Origin: Antedon mediterranea
Taxonomy: Eukaryota > Echinodermata > Crinoidea > Comatulida > Antedonidae
Assembly (NCBI RefSeq): GCF_964355755.1
Contig: NC_092674.1
Coordinates: 10,733,001-10,797,000 of the forward strand
DNA length: 64,000 nucleotides
Reading direction: 5' to 3'
Part shown: one piece after another, positions 50,886 to 63,515 of the stretch
Numbering within the stretch: position 1 is the stretch's first letter
How the letters are laid out: each line of letters opens with the position of its first letter
The notes under the pieces: model-generated
Told to the model about the DNA's origin: nothing
The model's input: only the letters and a program-made list of their open reading frames with translations
Databases searched by the model: none
Program-made: the position numbers and the translations under genes

Positions 50886-52226
50886 GGAAGAACATATATT
50901 GTAGAAATAAGACTTTATAAGTACATCACTCACAGAAAACATTGGAATATACATATCCACAATAAATTATTTAATCAGTTATGATTAGGGAATCTGAAAT
51001 TATATATCTAACCAATATCTATCTATCAACCTTTCAGACTATGCTTAATTCCACAAAATATATTTGTCTGGATGTTTAAACGAATTTGACACGACAAAAT
51101 GATACATTAAGGTGTTATTATGTAAAGGATTTTGTTGGAAGGATATTTAGGCCAAGTAAATTATAAATGGTAACAAGATACATAAATTTAACTAGATACA
51201 GTTTACTATGATGCATAGAAATCAATATACAGTCTGACGTTTGCAAAGCTTCCTCGCAATGTGCATATTTGTCACGCATAGCATAGCAGTAGGTGTCGAC
51301 TCACGCACATGGGTGAAATTTCTACGGTATTGTCGTATTTCTATTATGATTTATGTAATTCAGGTCACCTGTGTTCGGAGACGGTAGGAGATCGACCTGT
51401 GACTCACAGTTTTGATAGTTGTTGTAGATGAGTGTGAGCGCATCAAATACAAATATTTATTTCAAAAATAGTTAAAAAACAGTATAAGTTTAACCCCCTC
51501 CTTTGGGACACTCATATTTAGAGGATATTCCTATCCTGGACACCTTTCAGTGAATCGAACAATATACGCTTAAACACTGTTTAACCTCTAATTCAAGGAC
51601 ACCCATATAAGGGGATCACTTTGTTTCTTGAGGTGTCCACTTTTACTGTACTCATTTTTTAGTAAAATAGACAGGAAAAAAGCAGAAAAAGCTACGGCAA
51701 TATTTCTAAAAATCTAATTTAAAATTTAATTTAACAGATGTGGTATAATTTGTTCTAGTTTTCAGAGAATATGGGAAATTTGACTGTATATCTCTATCAT
51801 CTATGCTTACTCTTGAACCCCGCAAGGAATCTTGTTATTGCCTATATAGGAAGTTGACAATAAATACTATGGTTTACAGCAAATAACATCAACAAATTAC
51901 TATGAAAATTCAACAAAACCGATTTTCATGACAACATATTATACTCTAGTGACACAATAACTTATTTCCAACATATTACATGTGATATGTGCCACATACG
52001 CTATCATTTTCCGATTGATCATCTCCTATGAAATCTCGTATCATCAATTTAGCGTGTCAAAAAAAGTTGCTAAAAACACCGTAAGACATCATTAACTCCT
52101 TAAGCGAAGATTTAATTTTGATTCTGTTAGACTTCCTGTCATATCTAATCAATGTAAACTACCTGTAGTAGGAAAGGTAAACACCTGTAAATTGCTACTA
52201 CTGTACAACTTTTTATTTTACAGTAC
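50886..52226. other. AT-rich intronic stretch
   Basis: No gene. At 51490-51660 TTTGGGACACTCATATTTAG and AAGGACACCCATATAAGGGG belong to a diffuse repeat also seen near 2830, 47110 and 59110. Confidence 0.45.
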
Positions 52227-52903
52227 TAAGGGTATGTTCAGACTCACAGAGTTACGGTGGAGTTATGTAAGCGGCGTACATATTTTTGTGTCTGAACCAT
52301 GCCGCGGATTAGCGTTTGGAAGCTGCTACTCCGCACCAGTGTCGTTAATAACTCTAGCGGGAGAGGGTAGATTTCATAACACTAAACCAGTGATGCATCA
52401 GTGATTTTAACCTTAACCAGTGAAAATACACGACCACGATTAGCAGACAACAACTACATACACGTACCCTATGATACGACAGCGAAATTGTTATGTCAAA
52501 TGTATTTTCAGGTTTAGGTTTTTACGACCAGTAAAGTTGGCGTCAGTAATACGATATATTCATAAAATAAATCAATTAATCAGATAATTGTCCGTGTAAC
52601 AATTACGTTTTAAATTATTTTGAATTAAAATGCAATTCTACAAGTAGTAAGAACAAATCAGTATATTTGAAGGTAAACATTATATAAATAAAAATTAAAA
52701 AAAAAAACCAATGTAAACGATGTAAACTTTCATGCATTGTCATGAATGTATACATATAGTTCTATCTGCTTTGACCTGATCAGAGTGTTTTAAACGCAAG
52801 GCATTGGAATGTTGATCGTTGTGTCTGAACACCTTGGCGCGGATTACCGTACACCTTGCGTAGATAACTCCACCGTAACTCTGTGAGTCTGAACATACCC
52901 TAA
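52227..52903. mobile_element. 677-bp TIR element (GGGTATGTTCAGACTCACAG ends)
   Basis: The 40-bp termini are inverted repeats with one mismatch, beginning TAAGGGTATGTTCAGACTCA. GTGTCTGAAC and GCGCGGATTA/GCCGCGGATTAGCG blocks occur near both ends, so the inverted similarity extends inward. No transposase frame. The termini recall hAT-type GGGTGTTCAGA ends, but the target duplication is unclear. Confidence 0.8.
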
Positions 52904-53715
52904 GAATATAGAAATGACTACATAGAATTTGTTTTTGTTTTTGTGGTTTTACATAGCGGTCGACTTTACCGGTACATCATCTCTTCTTATTTTATTTAAT
53001 AGTGCCAAGTCCTGTAGTGCTGATAATACTTAGATGTGAAATGCTTGCTACATAATCACGTAAACAGTTGCTTTTATTTCTTTCTTTGTAACTAAACAAA
53101 ATGTGGTTACTGCAAGAAGTGTTTCAAAATCATTTTATATTGTAACATTTCAACTACCAACATTCACGAGGTAATTTACCAAGCCGATCTAACAACACTT
53201 ACTATACATTTTCATTAATTACATATTCTTTTTCTAGAATATCCCTGTCCCTGTATGGCCGTGATAATATGCAATAAACATTTGAATACATGTTGTTAGT
53301 AATAACTCCTTACGGAATTAACGATCAATATTAAGGAATGCATGAATCTTGTTTAATTGAAATTTAATTGAATCACTTATAGTTGATTGTTGTAAAAAGC
53401 ATTTTCTATATAAGCTATTGATTTAAGATGGTGAAACATATTATATTTGATATACTATAGATTGGGGGGGGGGGGGCTAGTTCCAAACATAAAAGGTCTA
53501 GATCTCCAGTTTCTAATCAATGGGCCTGTTTCTAATAACTAAGAAAATACATTTTTTTTTTTTAAACCACAAAAAAAGAACCAATATTCAATGGTTTTAA
53601 AAACCCCCATTGATTAAAAAATGTTGATGTCTATTTTGGTATAGTGAATTTCATTTTAGTGTCTTTTAAATCAATTTTTGAAATTAGGACTATTATCCGG
53701 AACTGTTTTAGATCA

Positions 53716-53899
53716 TGTCGACACGGAACTCAACTGAAAGGAACTAGATGTGCGAGCGATTATGTATATGGGTAACTGAAAAAAACTTATATCAACATTT
53801 TTTTGTGCGCCTGTCGGTTGCGATCAGTAATTGAGGTAAGTTGCGTTCAGTTGCTTGAGCGCTTATGTTGACAAAGTTAAGTTGAGTTCTGTGTCGACA
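53716..53899. mobile_element. 184-bp MITE (TGTCGACACGGAACTCAACT ends)
   Basis: The left 20 bp TGTCGACACGGAACTCAACT recur inverted as AGTTGAGTTCTGTGTCGACA at 53880-53899 with one mismatch. Non-coding interior. Confidence 0.7.
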
Positions 53900-55157
53900 C
53901 CTTTAGGCTTGAAAGAAAAATTGTTAAAAATTGTTAAAATGGAATTTCCCTGACATATAGGTAATTTATAATATTTTGAGCATCACACAGTAGAAAAGAT
54001 TTAATGGAAATGATGTCTATAATGAAAGATAGATGTATTGTGTTTTATAACAATATTGCTCAAACGGATACCTTTCACAATGGCTAATTTTAAAATAAAT
54101 ATTCATAAATCTTGTGATAATGAGAAGCGTTATGAATACAACCTAAATATTATCTAAAGTTTATAGCTGCTACAGTAGATAGACAAACATCATAATAGTA
54201 AGTGTGAAAAATACAAGTACAGTATCAACAACCTATTAAAAGCCACTGAAAACATCATTTCTAGTATCCAAGTAATGCCACTATTCTAGAGTAGGTAGGT
54301 TCTGTATATGTAAATTAGCAAGATGTCTTGTCAAAATTCTGACATAATTGTATTGATAACACTTGAGACAAGATCTCAGATAGGACCTACCAATTATGTC
54401 TACAAGGTTTCAGTACTAATGAGTTAACAAGTACTGCACCAACTCACTTACCAAATTTTACTAAATGGCAAAATGTAACTCTAACTGACTCTAACATAAT
54501 AGTACAAAATGATCTGTAAATTTGAAAACAAATTGATCAAATTCTTCTTAAGTGGGAGTTGAACATAAGACCTCTAATCACACACCATCTCATGAGTATT
54601 CTCAAATAGTCAGAGTTTGGGAAAAATATTCTTTTTAATTTTTTACCTACCAATTAAATTTTAAAATGTTTTAAATTATCACCAGGCTATTTCTCACAAT
54701 ACCTTCTATATGACTAGCAGATTAGTAATGCACTTTATTTTCACAAGATGGATTACATACAGTATTCAATGTAAATTATGTTTGATATCTTTGAATATTG
54801 TGATTTATTATTCAAAATGTTAATGCTATATCTCATTCCTTATCATACATTACATTTGCATCTGTCTAAACATTTTTATTCTGAGATAGCCAACTATGTA
54901 TGTGATAGAAATAAAATAAATACAACACTTGTTGTGATGATGACTCATTTGCACTGGAAATTATTTGGGCTGGTCTGGATGAAAATAAAAAGTCCACTGC
55001 AAACACTTTTTGCAACTTCTCATCTTATCTTGGCTGCACGATTAGTTTTACCGAGTGAAAATCAGTCGGCAAGAATGACCAAACTAGTTTTATTGTTAAG
55101 ACAGTACAATACAAACAGCATATATGTTGGTTAAACCAGGGAGTTGTTATTAGACTA
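53900..55157. other. AT-rich intronic stretch
   Basis: The plus frame at 54778-55134 (118 codons) matches no family I know and has no splice support. Probably chance. Confidence 0.4.
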
Positions 55158-55207
55158 GTTAAACCATGGAGGTATAAAAATTATATATATACCTCCATGG
55201 TTAAACT
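55158..55207. repeat. Short palindrome, CATGGAGGTATA arms, copy 2
   Basis: GTTAAACCATGGAGGTATA and TATACCTCCATGGTTAAAC-like arms flank an AT loop. Same core as 30731-30762. Confidence 0.7.
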
Positions 55208-55520
55208 TACAGGAAATGGAGTTCATTTCACATTGTTAAGTTTGAAAGTTGTCTCTAAGGTAAAAGTATCAATTAATCCAAGTAACAACCGTGAGAGTGA
55301 AGTGAACCACAGTGTGAATAAGACTTTAAAGTAAAATTAGTACTGGTTTTCCACTGACAGAAAGAAAAATTGGAAAGACAAAATGAACTTATGAAACTGG
55401 TAAGTTTTAAGGAAAATAGATCTTAAATTTAGCTTCAACAACTGTTTTTCCTTGGACAGCTCCACATTAAATAATAAAAGCAAGGTTTTTGGGCTAGCAT
55501 TTGTTGCCAACTAAACTTAC

Positions 55521-55712
55521 CTCTCCAGGAAATGCTTTTCCATTGACAAGGTGCTCTGATCCACGCTGGCTGGTGTTTCCAAAGTGTAACCGGATTGTAG
55601 TAAGAGTGTAGCTATAATCAAGAGGTCCTCCAAAAACTCTGAACTTTCTGTTGCTATTCGTATCAGTTTCAAACTGCAAATGGTGGCCAGTATTCTTTAT
55701 TTTACCACTCAA
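55521..55712 (-). CDS. Carbonic anhydrase-related protein (CA10/CA11-like), internal exon
   Basis: This 192-nt exon encodes 64 residues in phase 0-0. It is preceded on the minus strand by a CTTTGCAG acceptor and followed by a GTAAGTTT donor. The peptide contains NTGHHLQF, then FGGPLDYSYTLTTIRLHFGN, then QRGSEHLVNGKAFPGE. It aligns without gaps over most of its length to the alpha-carbonic anhydrase core of vertebrate CA10/CA11 (NTGRHV, GGP..YS, EIRLHFGS, QGSEHLLNGQAFSGE). Active enzymes have His-x-His in this strand as two zinc ligands. Here the motif is IRLHF, so the first His (CA2 position 94) is Arg, as in CA10. The Glu of GSEH is kept. NTS is a possible N-glycosylation site. Known family role: secreted, catalytically inactive, vertebrate members bind neurexins. 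Function in this animal is inferred. Both splice boundaries fall where I recall those of vertebrate CA10. Confidence 0.93.
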
Positions 55713-55745
55713 CTGCAAAGAAGGCAAAGAAGCAATGTAATAATA

Positions 55746-55990
55746 TTAAAGATGTATTGTCCATGTAAAAAATACTTCTTTAACAATTTGTTGTTGAATA
55801 TGCCATTTTAATGTCACATTTAAATATAGTTATCCACTTTGAAAAAAAATTGAATCAAAAAAAAAATAAATTACCTGAATTTTTTTTTTTTTATTTAAAG
55901 CAAACAAAATAGTCAAATTTGCTGCCTGCCAATGGGTTTTTGGCTGAATTCAACCTATATAATTGTGTGCAATGCATATTTTTTTATTAA
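55746..55990. mobile_element. Partial TTAAAGATGTATTGTCC MITE
   Basis: The left end TTAAAGATGTATTGTCCATG and interior GGGTTTTTGGCTGAATTCAA match the 14123 family. The right end is not identifiable, so the stop given is approximate. Confidence 0.5.
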
Positions 55991-56527
55991 TATATATCTT
56001 TATAAAATAATTATAGGTTTATCCATTTTCCTGTTTTGTAAACTTTTCTCATTTATTGTGTATGTATTGTTCGATTTATAAATGTTTGACGGCCTAATGC
56101 ATAAGCTTTGGCTGTTTTGAGTCATCCTCATTAAACAAAGTTTTCTTTAACTTTCAAAATAAACAAAATTTCTTTTTATTAATATTTTTTTTATTCTATA
56201 CTTTAAGATCTGGCACTCAGTTTAAAGTAGAAGTAAATAAACCATGGACTGTATATTGTTGATGAGCATAAAAATAAGAACATCTATCTGTATTCAAAAT
56301 ACACAATCTAAAAAACCATTTACAATTTATATGGTCTCTTATAAAATCAAAACTGATTAACCTAGAATTATATGATATTTATTCAAATAAATATTGAACA
56401 CTGCCTGGGGGAATAAAAACCGACTAGACTATTCTGTAAAAAATAATTGAAAACCAGTAGAAATATTAGCTAACAATGAAGTAAAATATTGTATTTTGAT
56501 TTCAGTACAATATCCAAATATAATTGT

Positions 56528-56870
56528 TTAAAGATCTATTGTCCCCCTGAGAAAATAATTAGTTTTTTGTTGAATATTCCATTTATAGTTATTCACTTTG
56601 ATCAAAAATTGGATTGAAAAAAAAATGATATACCTTAAAAAACTGTAATTGAAAGCAAAAAATAGTCAAATTTGCTGCCAGGCAATTGTTTCTTTTGGTT
56701 GGATTTAACTATTTTTATTGTCATTTTACAAGTATAGTAAAAAAAAAACATTTTTTTCTACAGAAGTGATTAACTTTGTTAAAACTATACCATGTCCTAT
56801 TCAAGGTCTGATTTTATTAATATTCATTTTTCATGTTTTTTAGGGAAAAAACATGTTTTCATTAACTAAA
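56528..56870. mobile_element. TTAAAGATCTATTGTCCCCC MITE copy
   Basis: The left end TTAAAGATCTATTGTCCCCC is clear. GAAGTGATTAACTTTGTTAA and ATTTTATTAATATTCATTTT blocks match the 14123 copy. The right tip is decayed, so its position is approximate. Confidence 0.6.
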
Positions 56871-57014
56871 TACTCCATTAAACTCAAAGGATATCAAGAG
56901 TGCATTTTTCTTTATATGCCATTAGAAATTTGTATATGCAAGTTCTTGTTATATTCAATCGCGACCTTCAAATGATAAGGACATTGTACTTTAGATATAT
57001 AAAACAATTTTGTA

Positions 57015-57115
57015 TTCATGCAATGGAACAAATATTTTCATCAAGTAAAAATAGAACATTTTATCTTTTACTTCATGGAAGTATTTGCACTCATAAACAT
57101 TCATTATCATGTATA
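57015..57115. mobile_element. Decayed relative of the 42723 fold-back MITE
   Basis: GCAATGGAACAAATATTTTC and TTTGCACTCATAAACATTCA correspond to both arms of the 42723 element with substitutions. Confidence 0.4.
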
Positions 57116-57136
57116 CAGTACTATAAATTGAAATGA

Positions 57137-60100
57137 TAATCATTTAGTGAAGGAGAACATAATATGTCTAGTATTTTGTTAACATGTTACAATAATAATA
57201 CACCCACTCATCATAATTTAAATATTTAATTAAGATATATAGTCTGTGCATTTTTAAACATAAATTCTAAGAGAATATCACATTAGTAAAATCACTAAGG
57301 TTTTTAATACAACAGGGAAAATGTATGCATTGTTTGAATTCAACGACCATAAAGTTACACTCTCTTACATTCATCATTTGCAAGGCAATTTGTTTGTTGT
57401 CTCAAGAGTTGTGTGGGTACAAATGTTCTGAGCTGTAATAATAAACATGAAGAAATGTCTCCCATGAAAGTGTGTGTTGATAGGCAATAATGAAAGTATT
57501 CTTGTTCAAGATCAACTTAATCCTAATTTATAATATTAAATTTAACAATACAATTGTCATCTCCTAAAGTGTTTTCCAGTTGAAGTTGAGAATTCAACAA
57601 TTTTACAGAAAAAAGGGGTAAATATAAACATTTAAAATCTGCAATCTTGGAACGTTATGATCATTAAAATTGACGAATCAAATGGTTTACATATTTTGTG
57701 AACAAAATACGTACGCTCTGATAAATCTTGATTTTTACAATGCGACAATGTTTTTCACCTTTTTTATACACTTTTAAGGTCTGTAAAAACTAAATTATAA
57801 TATAAAAACAATTTATTATACATCTTTTGTCTTTAGGTGTAACGTTACGTTGACTGGAAAACAGGTTTCATTGATGGTATGTGGTATATGCTTGTCCACT
57901 CTGTGCACAATTTCAGGCTAACCCCATTCCAGATATGAATTTACTAGTAGACCAGATACAGTGAACCCACCCTCTCTCATCAAACTCTGGCTACAGCCTG
58001 GTATATTTAATCTAATTAATATTGAAGTCAAATCAATGATTGTTTGATGAAGAACAAGAGCTGCTCCACCAAAAACAAATACTATTAATATCTATAGCCT
58101 ATATATAGCCTATCTATAAATCTTTTGGGGCCCACAAATTCAATACTACAGCATTATAAAAAAAACATAATACAAAATGATATACTGTATATTATTTCTT
58201 TCAACAGATAGCTACCCAAAATAAACGCATACTATAAATATTTTTGTAGGATACTAATGCATGCAGCCCTAAGGCTCTGAGACGGCAGAGTTTTTTCTTT
58301 CTTCAGGTTATTATTGATTTGGCATGTTACTGTATCTTGCTAAGTATGTATTAAAATGTAGAAATAGAGGCCATCAATTACTTAGTGGCGAGACAGTTTA
58401 AATTAGTTTTATTTCTGGGACATGGAAGGCCTATTGAGTAACAATTCCATAGTTCATATTCTCAAACTTCTAAAATTAATTTTTTTTAAATCCTAGTTTC
58501 ATCTTTTATGGATTCATTTTTATTTGATTCGAATTTTACGATAACCATCTCAAACTACAGTAGATTAGATGTTACAAGTAAATAACCTTCATCTTCAAGT
58601 TACTTTGTGTCGAGTACTGTCGCCAAACGGTGCTCATTTGTCTGTCCACAGAGTCGACAGGGGCTGGCTATTATTATAATTTTACCTTAGAAGATACTCA
58701 GCAGATCACGATTCATACATAGGTATAAGGTCTATTTGCAATGTTTATTTGAACATGAACTGTCAACAACATCTTCTTTCCCGCTGCGAGTGTCGGACAT
58801 TGAACTACGGGCATAGTCCCTCATTACCAATAATTTGTACATTAATTTTCTGTTGTGTACAAATATTGTATAGCTACATCATTGAATGTTATCAGAAGAA
58901 ATGTGCACTTGGCATCCTTTACAGAAATCTCAACAAAGTCTGTAGTTTATGAATTGTTATCATAATCCCTATAACGTTCCATAGACAATATTTGTGCGTA
59001 TACAATTATGAGTGATATGGCTTCACAAAAATTTAAATAATTTTATACTATTAATAAAAAATCTAAATCCAATTTGAGAGGTTTTTCATATTTGACGATA
59101 TTTGGACCACCCAACAAAGTGTCCCCTTAACAGGGGTTGGTTGTTCATATTTCACGGAAAAGTGCCCTTTCACACCTTCTTCGGTCCGACTCGGACTCCA
59201 GTTCAGGTTTGCGTCAGATTGCACGTACAGCATTGGTGCCATGTGGGTCACGCGAGTATTGAGTAAAAATATTGCCGCAAGTGGCATGATGCGTCATGAA
59301 AACGCCTCCTGAATAGTGTTACTATCTCAAAGGAGGGGTATTACTGTTCATTATTAATATTTTAATTTTTTTTGGCTTTTGGGTATTATAACATTATAGT
59401 AGTAGCATTCTTGTTTTACATGCAATTTGATATCATTGATGAATGTAAAACGTATCTTTTTTACCATTGTAACATATCGGGATTCATTTCTCGTTAACAC
59501 TATCAATTAGCATATTAGCAGAGGGCACTGACCAGAGAGATCCTTTGACTGCGTATGTGGATGATCTTTTAGTAATCCTTTCATTAACATGATTCTCACT
59601 TGTGGGAATTTTAGGATTTACAGTCTTAAAAGTTAAAACTTTCTATCACAAACATCATGAATAAAACAGTATGTGCGGTAATGTCCTAAATAAAATCAAT
59701 TTTTTTTCCTCACTGACATTTAAGATGTAAACTTAACCTGTAATGAATGTAAAATACATTAATTAAAAGTACTAGGATTGATGTCAAATGCATTTATAAT
59801 TAACACTTATTGATTTTTATGAAAACAGAATTTAAATTAAGGCAGTAAATCCTGATCGTAATTGCTAAAGACGATTTTAACTTTCAATAATAAAAATAAG
59901 ATTATCGATATGAGATTTAGTTTAATTTCATCACTATAAATGTCATTGACATTCACCTGTGCATACCATACTATGCTGTAATCATAGAAACCGAGCTTTG
60001 TTCTCATTTGGACGCAATACACTGACGTAAGCACGCAGCAAGTAATTTAACCAATCATGACGCAACGGATCAGTCAAATTTTCGTGCCTACAGTTTACCT

Positions 60101-60323
60101 GGATAAACTGACAATAGCCCTTGCTCTTCCCAGGGAGAGCAAAGTTCATTAAGCACCCCTACAACATAATGGACTGATCTGTGAATCAAACTTTTCATAA
60201 ATATATATTTCATACCCCAGCTTTTACTCATATTTCTATTAAATAAGGATAAATATTCTGTTGTAGGCCTTTCATTAAAAAAACATGTTATAAGCTAATG
60301 AAAGTAAGCAAGAAAGAACGTAC
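57137..60323. other. AT-rich intronic stretch
   Basis: No gene seen. 59100-59150 contains a TTAACAGGGGTTGG / GTGTCCCCTT repeat fragment. The minus frame across 59063-59287 is not recognised. Confidence 0.4.
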
Positions 60324-60347
60324 CTTTTGGCCATGTAAACGTCCTTC
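60324..60347 (-). CDS. Candidate 24-nt microexon of the CARP gene
   Basis: A 24-nt segment is bounded on the minus strand by CGTTTTCAG and GTACGTTC. It reads in phase 0 as EGRLHGQK. Joined to the next secure exon it gives HGQK followed by LSGKIKNTGHH, which parallels vertebrate CA10 GGRK followed by VSGTMYNTGRH at the same intron position. Length divisible by three, correct strand and order, and compatible phase support it. The very short match and weak pyrimidine tract argue for caution. It could be a chance pair of splice-like sites. Confidence 0.4.
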
Positions 60348-63300
60348 CTGAAAACGTGATATTTAGGGAATCAAGTTTTGCACTTGCTTTTTATTAATTG
60401 AGTTTAAAATAGCTTTTATTACGAGGCATACAGTAGTACATTAGTAGTAATTGTAGCCTTTTTATTACTTTCCATGAATGTTGATTAATCTAGTCATACT
60501 GACGACACGGATCTCTTAGTGGGAGCAATAAAAGATGTTTCCAGCTATAGAAACTGACGAAGGTGTGTGAAATATGCCTACAGTTCGTCTCCTAGTAAAG
60601 AGCATCTTCACTGGATTATAGACAATTTCTTTACGGATGAATGAATATGTTTTTGGACTAATGCTGAATAAATGAATGAAATCATGTTTGAGAACATTTT
60701 AACTGTCTACAAGGAATAAATCTTGTTAACTATACAAAAACAATAATTTAAATCTTCTTGAGGATGGCAAAATAAAGTTTAGTATTAATATTATTCTCCA
60801 CCCACATCCCACTATTTTATACCAATTAATATTATTAAATAAAAAATAAAAACAAATTGTATCACTAGTTACGGCCATTGATTTTGTTATACATTATCTC
60901 TTCACTTTGAAATATATATAAGCTGAAAAAATGAAAGCAATACTGGATATGGAACTTTAGACTTTACCTTTGACTTTACGAAAATAAAAGATGCTAAAGA
61001 AATATTGTGCTGTGTGAATTAGATGATTGGCGCAAATACTAACGAAAGTATAAAATGCCAAACTATATTATTTTGGGTTTTTCGTGGTGTATTAATTATT
61101 TGATATTATATAACATAAAAAAAAGGACATAAATTGAATAAAAACACCTTGCTGCGGAAACATGAATTGTTTTAACAACTTAAAAGTTGTTTTCCTGTTA
61201 AACAATCAAACCATTTGAAATCGTTTTGTTTGTGTGTGTTAATTTTTATTCATTGACAAATTTTTTTATGTCAATGGTTTTGATATTTCGCAATTTTTTT
61301 GTGTGTGGTAGATTTGTTACCTATTTCAAAATTAATTAAAATAAAAAAATAATAAAAAAATAGTTAAATTGTGGTCTACCAGTAACCCGTGCTCTGCATG
61401 GTCTTGTCTGCCTTAATAATAACTATCATTTATGCTATCTTATCAATCATGACGTCATTTTATTGGACGTGTGAAAATATCATTTTCATCAAAGGAAGCA
61501 TAGATGGTCATCCTATAGTTATAGGATGAAAACTTGTTAGATTTCTTTTGTTTTAAGTGTAAAAAATGTATTTTTATCTATTATCGTTGATCGTTATCAT
61601 CCTAGTTTAGTGTAAATGGGCCTTTAGCATATTCTCGCTATAAAGATGAAATTAAAATATTCTTCTTTTCTATAAAAACACATATTCTACTAGTGTATCC
61701 TTCCCATTTGATTGGTTTATTTTGTATCATTTTAATAATTAGGGGTATACTATTAGCATGGCCAACTTTTTGTAAACTTTTTCAGGATTACCCCTCCAAT
61801 CACATCTCAGTGTTATACAAATTTTAGTCTAATCTTATTATTATTTTATGACGATTCGGAAATATGTTTAAGGGAGAGACAAGATAGTATTATGGCTCAT
61901 CACTAATTAAAATTTCTCTTGTTCAATTAAATCTTTATACCAACTGCACAGTAGTACAAAAAAAACAACCCAAAAATGATTTTGGAAATCCAATGTTTTC
62001 CAAATTTGTTTTTAAAAACTTGCGCAGTTCTTCCTATAATCACAAACAATTCTACTTTATGATACAGCATATAGTATAGGTCTATTTATTTGAATTTTAT
62101 GAGTTTCAAGTCTCTAAGTATCCTATCTACTTAAACAAGCCTAATAAATAAAACTATTATAACGATGATATTATGATTTTAAATAAACTGCAACAAGACA
62201 TTGGATATGACCCAGGGGATTGTTCTCATTAAAGCCGATGATTGATATACTTAGATAGCATATTATAGCTATTACGTTGAAGAGGTCACATGTACTTAAT
62301 CGGTAATGATAATGAGCACAACAACCTGTCTTTTTTTACATTTTAAATATCATTTTTTATTGCATAAATTAGGTCAAAATGTGACATTTTTTCTTTCAAT
62401 ATCGCATACATTTTACATTGTTTTTTTTCTATTTTTTTAATAATAACTTGTTCTTTTGTGTTTGTAAAATTATGTATTTTAGCAAGGCGATTATACTAAG
62501 GATGTTTCTTTTTAGGGTAAGCGATCTTAGTGATTTACACTTAGACGATATTGGATTCCTAACTAAATAAACTACTACCAGCTAATTACATTTATTAACA
62601 GTTGTAATAACTATTCTAATTTTATTGATGACCCTTTGGGATTTAAAAGGATTAGCCAAAGGTCATTGACCTATAGTATCTTAATCCTGAAAATGATTAC
62701 ATGCATTGTATATTAAAATAATTTTAATGAATAGACAATCTAAAAATATTTAAATATTTTTATAATTAGTTTATTTAAATCATTCTTATTGCTATGAATT
62801 ATTTAACGACAAACTAAACTATTTGAATATCAAATATAAATTTACAGAAGAAACATTATTAAACTATAGAATTGTAAATAGAGTTATATCTGTCATCGTT
62901 TCCTATTAAATTCATGGCATTTAGTATCCGGCTCCAGGGAGCCGGTAACAATTATATGTGAAACGGTACCGTTCCCAGGAGACCAGCTAATAAAGATGAA
63001 ACTCAAGAAAAACGAAAAAACAATATACATGCTACACTGATCAAGAATGAAGTTGGTCTAAAATCAATATCGTATAAAAACATGCGATCTTACACCCATG
63101 AGGTAAACGAAGAAGAAACGGAATCCGTCTAGTATTCCTTCTTTTTCCGCTGGGGAAAGAAAGAATTTATTTGCGTAAACATCACATTTTTACGCAATAT
63201 TTCAAAGTACCGTACAGACCATTTTCCGCTTTGATTGTCTGTGAATTTTCAACCAAACTACAAACTGTACCAGGCAACTATCTAGACGTATTTGCATAAG

Positions 63301-63360
63301 GAAGATGGGGTAAGGGGTTAAAAAATGAACACATGTATAAACAATAACACTTGGAAGACT
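60348..63360. other. AT-rich stretch upstream of the candidate microexon
   Basis: Searched on the minus strand for the WWAYKE and QSPVN blocks of the preceding CARP exon and did not find them. No other gene seen. Confidence 0.4.
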
Positions 63361-63435
63361 GAGGAAGGGTTAGTGTTGCCCAAAAGCTCTGCAATTTCTT
63401 TGGATATGTGCGCTATATAAATTAATAGTATTTAT
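63361..63435 (+). mobile_element. Non-LTR 3' tail remnant (GCGCTATATAAAT)
   Basis: TGTGCGCTATATAAATTAAT followed by a degenerate ATT tail matches the 3' end style of the element at 31510, here on the plus strand. Confidence 0.5.
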
Positions 63436-63515
63436 TCTGGTCTTCAAGTTCAATTGGAAACTGAGGAAATTTGAATTTAGGACCTAAATGGCAGCCTACC
63501 AGATCAGCACATTGT
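63433..63515 (+). mobile_element. Dispersed retroelement-like repeat, copy 3 (partial)
   Basis: TTCTGGTCTTCAAGTTCAAT, GGAAACTGAGGAAATTTGAA and CTACCAGATCAGCACA align with copies at 20165 and 21200. Truncated at the right. Confidence 0.6.

Larger units (their letters stand above)
41884..55520 (-). other. Intron of the CARP gene, about 13.6 kb
   Basis: This sequence lies between the exons ending FPGE and beginning VQL. It contains the 3.58-kb satellite-bearing TIR transposon, several MITEs and a non-LTR fragment. A weak 27-nt splice-flanked segment at 50349-50375 is discussed as a finding. Confidence 0.8.

Noticed and set aside
54778-55134. 118-codon plus-strand frame
   Set aside because: No recognisable domain; opposite strand to the surrounding gene; no splice sites at sensible positions.
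59063-59287. 74-codon minus-strand frame upstream of the CARP exon
   Set aside because: Does not match CARP N-terminal sequence and overlaps a repeat fragment (TTAAGGGGACAC).
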